Shown in pieces: positions 55,077-64,000 of a stretch of DNA of 64,000 nt (positions are counted from its first letter, which is position 1; every line of letters begins with the position of its first letter). The position numbers were made by a program, and so were the translations under genes. The DNA lies in assembly GCA_023313575.1 (NCBI GenBank), contig JAJTTP010000002.1, forward strand, positions 682,001-746,000, given 5' to 3'. The notes below the pieces were generated by a model. It saw only the letters and a list, made by a program, of their open reading frames with translations, was not told the origin of the DNA and ran no database searches. Origin of the DNA: Eutypella sp. D-1 (Eukaryota > Ascomycota > Sordariomycetes > Xylariales > Diatrypaceae).

Positions 55077-58000
55077 CTTGGGACAGGAGAGATGACCAAA
55101 GAAGTAGAGGGATGTCGTCGGTATTGGATATAAATATGCTCGGAGTCAAACCCCTTCAGGGGGGGGGGGGGGCTGACGAGTACGGTAAAATTGGGATGCA
55201 GTTGTCGCTGTAGCTGTCGTCGTACTCGCGTAGTAGCCGTTGTTGTAGAAATGGTATTGTAGTTGTATCGTCGTTTTTCGTTATCGATATTGACGTTGTT
55301 GTTGTTGGTGGTGGTGGTGACGGGAGACACAAAGGCCAGGTGGGCAGCAAAGACTAAAAAGACAGACACTGAACTCGCTCTCGCTACTGCTGAAGTACTC
55401 TTGTTCCCTTCTATGCGCACAATGGGAAGGTCATGGGAAGGTCAGATCCCCTTTAGGAAATTCGAGAGAACAGACAGAACGAATGGTTGTGGTTATGGCT
55501 ATGGTTATGGCAATGCCAATGGTAATAATAGTAATGGTGCGGTGGCAAGGGATCTGGCCTTACTCGCCATCGAACCAAACTAGGTGAAAATGAATGTAAC
55601 AAGGCAACATACACCAATAATCACAAGTTATATATATGATTTGTCTGTATATATTCAATAAGGTGACGAGCGCGTCAACTCAGTCTGATGCTGAGTTTGG
55701 CTTTAAAAAAAAGAGGTGTATGTAAAAGAAGAAAAGATGCCAGACACCACAGGGTTGAATGGCGCTGTAAACCGCCCTGGAAGTTTGCTGGTTACAGGCT
55801 GACTCGGCACCTACATTGAGGCAATCTGTCAGTACCTAAGTACTACGGATACAATATATAATTGGCCTATCCGCCTGTACTTTGTAGTTTAAGGTTTCCA
55901 AATTTCCTGTTCCAGGTTAGTTCCAGGTTAAATGCGGCCTCCCCAAAAAGCACGTGCTAGGCCAAGAATGCATTTGGCGGCTTGGCTAAGCCATTAAGGG
56001 TCCAAACCCACTGTATGCATTGGCCACTTATTGGCTTGAAGGTAATCCGTAACAAGGCCTGGAGGGCATAATGCTGGCTTGGAAAATATACGATACCCGA
56101 TACCCGATACTCGATAACTTGGACTGCTTTGATAATTGATAATTTGGTTCTTTACTTCCCATTTTCCTTGATGTTTTTTTGGCCTCTTAATGACGTTCCA
56201 TTCCCATCTCTTGTGCACCGTGGTAATTTTTGATACTAAACCCTGTTATCTGGTCGCGCAAGACATACCTCGATAGAGGCTATGATCTTCTCCTTCTCTT
56301 ACGGTCCAGAGGCGGTGCAAAGCCCTTAGTTGGTGACTACATAGTTACATACTTTAGGTACTAAGTATGTTGGTGGCCACTACATACGTACTGCTATAAA
56401 TAGTTAACCAAGCGTGTACGGGAAGTAACTTACCCAGCCCCGTGCCCCTATTCCTCGAGCCCTATCCTATTCCTTCATAGTTGGGTTAGAAATCGATTAC
56501 GCCAGCTGTATGATAAGTTTGCTTTTATACTGTCGGCACGGGCCTGGTGACCTACCTGGGTCATGATCTTGTTATATATGGGTGTTTCCGAACAAACAAT
56601 AGACATGACAATATTTAGTATTGGGGATAGCTTGATAAGGGCTGTTCTTCGAGTCCGGCAAATTCAATATAACTACTTAAGTATTCAAGATCTGTACGAT
56701 TGCCGGTTCGGCTCATCCCGAGCATACCTACAACCCGACCTGGGCTTGCTAGAGCCCCTAGATACAGAACTAATCACTACCTAGGTATCCAATAGCCTCC
56801 TAGAGTTTGAACCTTGACAACATTCGAACATACTTAGGTACAAATAGCTTCATATGTATTTGGCTATATATAAATGCATCTCGATCAATGTGCAATTCAT
56901 TTCAGACACCACGAGATCAAGGTAAAAGAAAAATGTACGTAACCCCCGAGCCAGACCTATTGCTTCCAATTTCTGTACATTGGTCCACACCGTATAAATG
57001 CACATATGTTCGTAGCCGTGCGTGCATTGCATACTTGCCAAGGACTACATAATAGCCACTTTTCCACCGTGGAGCTTTTCTCTCTCTCTCTTTAGGGCTA
57101 TGTATATCCCCTCCTGCAACGGTTGTACATACATCTTACAACCCAGAAAAGAATTAGCTCTAGGTAGTACTTTGTTTGGCTGCCTTGAACTGCTTACCCA
57201 GTGCCGGGTAAACGCTCAGTTATCGCGCCCGTAGCAAGCTCATAAGAAAAGACAAGAATCACAAATGAAATCATCCTCTCTCTGCACTCAATTGCTTATG
57301 TTAGGGTTTGGAATTCATCGTTTCGCAGTGAGCTTCGGATGCGCCTGTCAATGACGTCCGTACCATTTCAAATCGGTATGGAGTCATTTTTCAAACAGAC
57401 ACCCCCAGATGTTATTCTTTTGACTGAGTACGCAATCGAGTACTTCGGATTCGCGAACAGACATAGCCGTCAGTTCCGGTGATACAACTTCTCATGACCC
57501 TCCACAAACGATAATCAGAGACCGTGCTTAAGGCGGTGTTTGGGTGGGATAGACGATAAACGCAAAGCAGAACGAGGAGATAGGCCGGGACGACAACGCA
57601 ACTTCAGGGATGATCGAGGTTGCTTGGGTTGTCAGCCAGTCAGCCAGCCGTCGAACCAGCGAGGCCAGTCTTGCAGAATCCACCAAATCCTGGTCACACC
57701 AGGAACTGTAAGGACTGTAGGACTGCGTAATTGCCCCAGCCAGTCTTGCCAGTCTAGCCAGTTACCAGCCCAGCCAAACTAACATAGCCCATACGAGCCA
57801 CAGCAGAGCTCTCCCGGATTTGAAGCCTTCGAGACCCGCAAATAAGGCGCCAAGAGACCCATGAGATCCCATATCGCCCTGTATAATCCCGGTTTCCGTG
57901 GGCGCCTGCGCGCTCCCCCAGCCATTCGGGTGGGCTGTTGATCGACGCTGACGCCGAACGGGCTTGAACGGGCTGATGGTCCAGCAAGCTAGGGAGCGCT

Positions 58001-58508
58001 CACCCATGTCATAGTGGCATTGGGCTTCAAGTTCAACCTCGTCATTTTTTTTCTTTCTGCTTTCCTGGCCGTAAAAGACCGGCTTTTGCAGACGCGCTTC
58101 ATGCACTGCTCTGCGCAAATCTTCTGGCCGTTTCCTCTCATTTCATTTTTGTCACTTTTTTTCCCTTACAGACGGATGAACCCTTCGTGGACGAAGACTG
58201 ACGAACGAGCAGCCGTAGAAGTTTCCCCTTCGCGCGACAGGACAAATCCTGCATATATCCAAGTAGCTTGCATCCTCACCTGCATGTGTCTGCACGACAT
58301 TGGTTCATGATGAACTGTTGCATGATCAGATTTTCCCTCTTCTAAACAGTAGTCCTACGTTGTAGACGAGAGCTCCCAGTGCCTGTAGCCCGATCCTGTC
58401 TACAACTTTGCACAGTTGTATTACTTGATTGTTGTCGCTCACTTCACCCTCAGCATCCTCATCGTCCTCTTGGCCCTCCTTCAAGATCTCGATCCCGAGG
58501 TCATCGCA
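55077..58508. other. 3.4-kb divergent promoter spacer between kexin and the PhoD-like gene
   Basis: No gene with recognisable domains. Holds the kexin promoter with a G14 run (55159-55172), AT-rich DNA with one TACCTAGGTA (56778-56787) and near copies, and at 57625-57775 a cluster of degenerate CCAG/CAGCC units (AGCCAGTC recurring). From about 58020 the plus strand has TTTCTTTC and CTTTTTTTCC pyrimidine tracts typical of fungal promoters and leaders. Confidence 0.5.
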
Positions 58509-61500
58509 ATGTCCCAGCCTCCCTACTGGGGTCAACTACCGACCCCTAAGGCCCGTCGCATGTCTATGTCTGACGACTACCACAACCAAATGGAACACAG
58601 GCAGTCTCAGTCGCAGCCGCATCCTGGCAGGCTGAATCGGGCCTCGACCCAAACGACATATACTGATGCTCCAAGCGAATCGACTTTCAGTCCTATATCA
58701 CCCATCTCACCCAATTTCCACAACGCCGGTCTCGCCCCAAGGCCGCCGTCTTTCCAACAACAGCAGTATCCCCATCCGTATCAGCAACAGCACCTACAGC
58801 AGCAGCGACAGACTCAGCTGCCCCCAGAGCTAGTAGAAAAGCGCCGGAGACGCAGCGGTCAGGAAGTTCCCCGTGACGTGGCAAGCTCAAATCTCCCGGC
58901 CCCGGCACCCGATGTTCCCAGGGGTGCTCCACCGCTAGACTATAAAACCCATTACGGAAACGGCGGTCTGCCTCAATATCAGCAGCAACTGGCCCCCCTT
59001 CCTACTTCGTCCTATGGACCGAGCACCCAGTCGTCGATGCAAGCCAATATCACCGACCTCACCGTGGAGCCTGACTTCTTCTACGCACCCGACTACTCAA
59101 GGCCGAGGCTTGATGACGGCGACGGTGGCAATTACCATCTAGCTCGGGATACCGCAGGGTCTCAGTCGATGCGACAACCATCAGTGGGCAATGGGGGGAT
59201 GCGGAGTAGCAACAGACCAATGCGGTCGGACAGCACGGCGACACGGCGGACGTCGACGGGCGTCGTAGACCGGACTCGCAGCAACAGCAAAACGTGGGCG
59301 GATGATCGATCACCGTTGCAAAGGCTCGAGCTGACCCTCGACAGCATCACCAAGGAAGAGAAGCGCGCACGCGTCGAAGCCGCTGAGCAAAGAGCGAGGG
59401 ACCGGGCTGCGGCCGCTGCGGCTAGGGTAGAGGAAGAGACCAGCGGGATCGGCGTGGATCGGCTCAAGGTTCCTGAACCCGAGCGATCCGGCGGGGCAAG
59501 TGGTGGCGGTGGTACTGGTCACCAGGTTCGGTTCAGGGGCGATGACAAGAAACGACAAGAACCTGCTTCCATATTCGCGTCCGCCGCCCTCGATCTACAG
59601 CAACAGCAGCAAGAAAAGAAAGGGGGGAGTCCCCGAGACACAGCCTCGGCGAATGCCAATGAACCAGCAAACGACCAGCAACTGGCCCCTCAAGAGGATG
59701 ATAGCCCGGGCGGCGCAGGAGGAAGTAATAAAGTAGACATAAATGGTTTGTCACCGAGATCTAGAATCGCAACAACCATTAATGATTATGTAGATAAAGA
59801 TAGTTCCCAACCGCAATCACCACCTCAAACACTCTCACCAGCACAATCACAGCCGCAGACAGCACCGCAAGCGCAAGCACAGCCCGCACCGCAGTCACTA
59901 CCGCAGCCCGCACCGCAGTCGCAACTCGAGGCAGAACCGCAACCACAATCACAACTACCTCCACTCCAACCACTATCACCACCTCAGTCCCAAACCCAGC
60001 TCCATTATCAAACTCAGCAAGGGCCGGCAGGCCCCGATGCCAGCGCCAACGGACCGCCGCCGCAGCGAAATCTCAGCTTCCGTGAGAGAGCCAGCAAGAC
60101 TGATGCCGGTATCGACTTACCACAAGAACCACCGAGGGCGCCAGGGGGGAGGAGGCGGGGAGGCGGAGATCATGCGGTGGCACCACTATCGCCTCTAATC
60201 CCTACAGCAGGCCCGAGCAGTGGCGGCGGCTTCTCACTGACGCGTAGCGGAAGCAACAAGCTAAAGAAGAACCCACCAGGCGACCCCTGGTACAATGTGC
60301 GCCGAGACGCGGAAGAACGCGCGGCTACCGCGGCCGCCCCCTCGACGTCATCTCTCGCGACGAGCGAGCGCGCTCATGTCGCGTCGCATGAAGAGCCGCA
60401 GATGACATCCGCGAATGTGGCTAGGTCGCGGTCCATGGGTTCCGGCGGTGCCACGCTCAAGAAACCACCTCCATCGTCGGCTTACCGTGACGCTGCGGGC
60501 GGACCTCCTCCACCATCACGCGCGGGCCGTTCCAACGACTACGAGGGTTCCGGGTATCCACCCCGACAACAGCCCAGGGACCCTGCGGATACAATGGGCT
60601 TGGGCCGCGCGAACACAATGCCCGTTAGTAATCGACCCTATAATCAACCGCCCACCACCGACTTTGCGCGGCCAGCGGCCTCCACCGTCACTAGTGTTCG
60701 GTTCGCAGGAATTCCAGACTCCCCGGATCCAGACGACGATGAGGGTGACGGCCCCCGCGGGTTTAGGAGTTACCTACACCGAGGCAAAAAGTCTGGCCCG
60801 GTGGGATACCAACCACCGCAGTACCTAGATGAGTGGCTGAGGGCACCCGTCGGATCGCTCTCCGGACAATTGCTCGATATCAGCAACAACAACAGCGTTG
60901 AGTCGTCAGACACGGGTGACGACCAGGCCACGGCGTGGTGGGAGACAACTTCGAAGAAGCGGAGGGCTAGTGTGTCAAAGCAACAACAGAAACGAGTCAC
61001 GAAGGCTGTGGCGCCCAAGGCCGAGAACGTCGACTCTAAAGGCCCAACGAGGTTCAAGCCGCCTTTGTATCTCAAGTGCGGGCCGCTACTACGCTACTGC
61101 GGCATGCGCAAGGACGCTGCGGCCGCCGCCGCACAACCGGGCCGTAACGGCACCGGGGCGGCATCTGCGCGTGAGTTCTGGCGTGGCTCCGTCATGATCG
61201 TGACGCAGGATGCTGAGTCTTCCTACGAGACCGCCCCAACTCTGCGACTATTCGTACAGCCGATCGAGCTCCTGCCTCCGCCGCCCGTGGAGCTGCGCGG
61301 CGAGAAACTGCCGGAGGAGTATGTCGACCCAATCGCGGGAATTCCGAAGATTGGGCGGCGCGGCGAGACGCTCTACGTGAAACCCATCGAGCAGGTCGAG
61401 GAGGGCAAAGATGTGTCGATGCTGGAGCCCGACGACGGGCTCTTCGAGATTACGCGGACACCCCCCAATTTCGACCCTAACGCTCCTGATCCGCCGCTGT

Positions 61501-64000
61501 CGTTTGCGAGCCGCACGAAGCGCAGGCAGGTCGACGGCGAGACGACCGGCAAGTTCACGGAGGTCAAGGGATTCCGACTGCATGCCGAGCAGGGCTACAC
61601 GTTCTGGCGCTTCAACATCGAGGTGGAGCTCGGCGCCGAACAGCAGCGGATAGCGTATCGTATCAACCGAGGACCCGCGACGGCGTTCTGGGTCCCCGCC
61701 AAGGGACAGTCGATGAACATCATGTTCCACAGCTGCAACGGCTTCAGCTTGAGCGTGAACCCGGATGATTTGACGGGCCCGGACCCGATGTGGCGGGACG
61801 TGCTGAACAACCACCAGACGCGGCCATTCCACATGATGCTGGGCGGCGGCGATCAGATCTACAATGATGCTGTGATACGGGAGACGCGACTTTTCAAGGA
61901 CTGGATCCACATCAAGAACCCGCTGCACAAGAACCACGCGCCCTTCACGGCGGAGCTGCAGGCGGAGCTCGAGCGCTTCTACCTCGAGCGCTACGCCATG
62001 TGGTTCTCCCGGGGCCTGTTCGGTCTCGCCAATTCGCAGGTGCCCATGGTCAACATGTACGACGACCACGATATCATCGACGGCTTCGGCTCGTACCCGC
62101 ACCACTTCATGAAGTCGCCTGTCTTCTCGGGGCTCGGCAACGTCGCCTTCAAGTACTACATGCTATTCCAGCACCAGAGCCTGCCGATCGAGACCGAGGC
62201 GCTCGAGCCCAGCTGGTGTCTCGGCGTCAGCAGGGGCCCTTACATCCACGAGCAGAGCCGTAGCCTTTATATGTCCCTCGGTGGCAATATGGCACTGCTC
62301 GCCGTCGACTGCCGCACCGAGCGTACCCAGAAGGAGGTCGTGAGCGAGAAGACCTGGAGAGCGCTTATGGACCGCTGCTATACCGAGGTCAAAAAGGGCG
62401 AAACCCAGCACCTCCTCGTCCTCCTGGGGGTCCCCATTGCCTACCCCCGATTGGTATGGCTAGAAAACATGTGAGTCTATCCCATATAATCAAGGCATCC
62501 AAACATAGGTGTATTCCGCTGACCTATTTTAAGCCTCACCTCACGCTTGATGGAGCCCGTTAAGGCCCTCGGACGGGCCGGAATACTAGGCAACTTCTTG
62601 AACAACTTTGATGGCAGTGTCGAGGTGTTGGACGACTTGGATGACCACTGGACAGCTAAGAACCACAAGGAGGAGCGACGGTTCGTAGTCGAGGATCTGC
62701 AGGACCTGGCGGCTGACAAGTCGTGCCGCGTAACGGTGCTGAGCGGCGACGTGCATTTAGCAGCCGTGGGGCAGTTCTACTCGAACCCTCGGACGCACCA
62801 GCTGGCCAAGCACCGGGACTTCCGGTATATGCCCAACGTCATCTCATCCGCGATAGCCAATGCCCCGCCACCCGACCTCATGGCCGATGTGCTCAACCGC
62901 CGCAACAAGGTCCACCACTTCGACGACGACACCGACGAGGACATGATTCCCCTATTCACTACCGGCGTTGATGGCAAGCCCCGCAACAACAAGCGCCTCC
63001 TTCCCCACCGCAACTGGTGCTCCATCCGCGAGTACCAACCGGGCTTTACGCCGCCCCCCACACCACCGCCGGCCATGAGAAACGAGAATCTTGGTGACTT
63101 CGATGATACCCGCAATGGCGATCGTGAGGTTTCGCCCGTCGACGATGCCAGGAAGGGCCGTACTGTTAGTCGTGGAGGCAGCATTCTACGCAGGCTGTCA
63201 CTATCACGCAACCGTGGCCCCAGCGTGCGGCCGGACGCCCCGAACCCCACAGCGCCCGTGGACCGCTCGCGACCACCGCTCTCGGGAGGCAATTTCATGC
63301 GCTCACTCTCTGTGCTTAAGCGCCGCGGCTCCACTTCTTCGCAGACGGACTTTCGCCCTACAGCCGCCGCCAATGGCGGTGCCCCCTTGAAGTTGACGCG
63401 CACGCGCTCCCTTGGAGGTGGCGGGCCTAACTCGTCGTCCGGCAGTTTCAAGAACTTCCTGTTCCGTCGTGGTAGCGTCGACCAGCAGCAGCGCCCACCC
63501 ACTAGGCGGCCCGGAGACGACGACGCGGCGAACAATGGCTCTTGGGCCCGGGACCCGGTGGAGTTCACGGACAGCGAGGAGGACATCTACGATGCGCCGC
63601 CGCTGCGTGCGCAAACGTTTCCGCATCAGCCGCCTCGAGGGGGCGCCCGTCCCGGCGCCGCCGCGGGCTTCAGGCCACAACAGCAGCAATACCGGCCCGG
63701 CACCAGCGCAGGAGCAGCGCCGCCGATGTCGCTTCGTGGCGGAGCGCCCGACCCGCGCGCCGTGAACAACGAGTTCGAGGCCGGCGACGACGCACAGTTC
63801 CACGCGACACCACGTCGCGCGTACACCCAACCCATCGCGCACTCGTCTTCGCACCAGCCCCGACCCGGCTCCAGCGGCCGGAACTGGGACCGCCACTACG
63901 ACTACGACGACGACGACCTATCCGACGACAGCTTCGTCTTCCAGAAGCCAATGCCGCCGCAGCGCAGCAAGACCCTCGGACCGGGCCCGAGCGCGGGGGT
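58509..64000 (+). CDS. Large PhoD-like phosphatase-domain protein, partial at window end
   Basis: Exon 1 58509-62470, exon 2 62534 to beyond 64000; more than 1800 aa visible. The 63-nt intron joins AT|C to give ENILTSRLMEPVKALG. PhoD-type domains belong to the metallophosphoesterase superfamily; the fungal large versions have no established substrate. Seen: about 850 residues of disordered N-terminus rich in Gln, Pro and Ser (runs of Q, and PQ/AQ repeats at about 59810-60000), then the folded region: RFKPPLYLKCGPLLRYCGM, FHMMLGGGDQIYNDAVI (metal-site GGGDQ), VPMVNMYDDHDIIDGFGSYP (YDDHD), and after the intron VTVLSGDVHLAAVGQFYSN (GDVH) completing the metal ligands. A basic, Ser/Arg-rich disordered tail follows (GGSILRRLSLSRNRGP). 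Start is the first ATG of the frame; upstream in-frame TTG codons were ignored. The 3' end is outside the window. Confidence 0.88.

Noticed and set aside
58416..58508. 31-codon upstream extension of the PhoD-like protein
   Set aside because: Begins with TTG; the hydrophobic residues do not match the protein that follows and the first ATG is at 58509.
61248..62105. 285-codon minus-strand frame opposite the PhoD domain
   Set aside because: Antisense shadow; the plus strand carries conserved metal-binding motifs.
1..64000. CRISPR arrays, bacterial-type operons, phage genes
   Set aside because: None seen; the sequence is eukaryotic with spliceosomal introns.

Overview
The window is nuclear DNA of a filamentous ascomycete (Pezizomycotina, most likely Sordariomycetes). 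The evidence is short GT-AG introns (52-160 nt) with GTRNGT-like donors and CTRAC-like branch sites, fungal gene types (Kex2, MIC60, Snx4/Atg24, Rrn9, a HET-domain gene, a GH93 secreted enzyme), a tRNA gene with an intron after the anticodon, a probable solo LTR, and gene-poor AT-rich spacers. There are no operons; spliced genes lie on both strands. The species cannot be named from the sequence alone. Gene models were spliced by hand, requiring reading-frame continuity and family-like sequence across each junction.

Layout. 0.1-3.6 kb: RNA cytidine acetyltransferase Kre33/NAT10 (+). 3.8-9.6 kb: three minus-strand metabolic genes, namely a tartrate/D-malate dehydrogenase-like enzyme, a haloacetate-dehalogenase-like alpha/beta hydrolase and an isocitrate-lyase/PEP-mutase superfamily enzyme. 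9.6-13.5 kb: gene-poor spacer. 13.5-17.7 kb: DUF1275 membrane protein, GNAT acetyltransferase and hemerythrin-like HHE protein. 17.7-22.3 kb: AT-rich spacer with a 193-bp probable solo LTR and a broken orphan gene. 22.4-31 kb: housekeeping block of Sac1 phosphoinositide phosphatase (-), Rab5/Ypt5 GTPase (+) and MIC60 (+). 33.9-35.2 kb: secreted GH93-type enzyme, then a tRNA-Met(CAT) gene. 36.5-45.8 kb: accessory block of PAQR receptor-like protein, GST-like protein, a broken gene resembling fungal gasdermin-like cell-death proteins, a HET-domain gene with in-frame stops in its 5' part, and a type II haloacid dehalogenase. 46-55 kb: Rrn9-domain protein (-), Snx4/Atg24 (+) and kexin (-). 58.5 kb to the end: a very large PhoD-like phosphatase-domain protein, cut by the window edge.

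How the genes relate. Sac1, Rab5, Snx4 and Kex2 all act in Golgi/endosome membrane traffic, but their proximity need not mean co-regulation. The 3.8-9.6 kb genes could handle small organic acids together. The most interesting part is 40.1-44 kb, where a HET-domain gene and a candidate gasdermin-like gene, both on the minus strand and 0.7 kb apart, carry premature stops or a frameshift. They look like a decaying allorecognition/programmed-cell-death locus. The orphan gene at 20 kb is broken in a similar way, while every core gene is intact.
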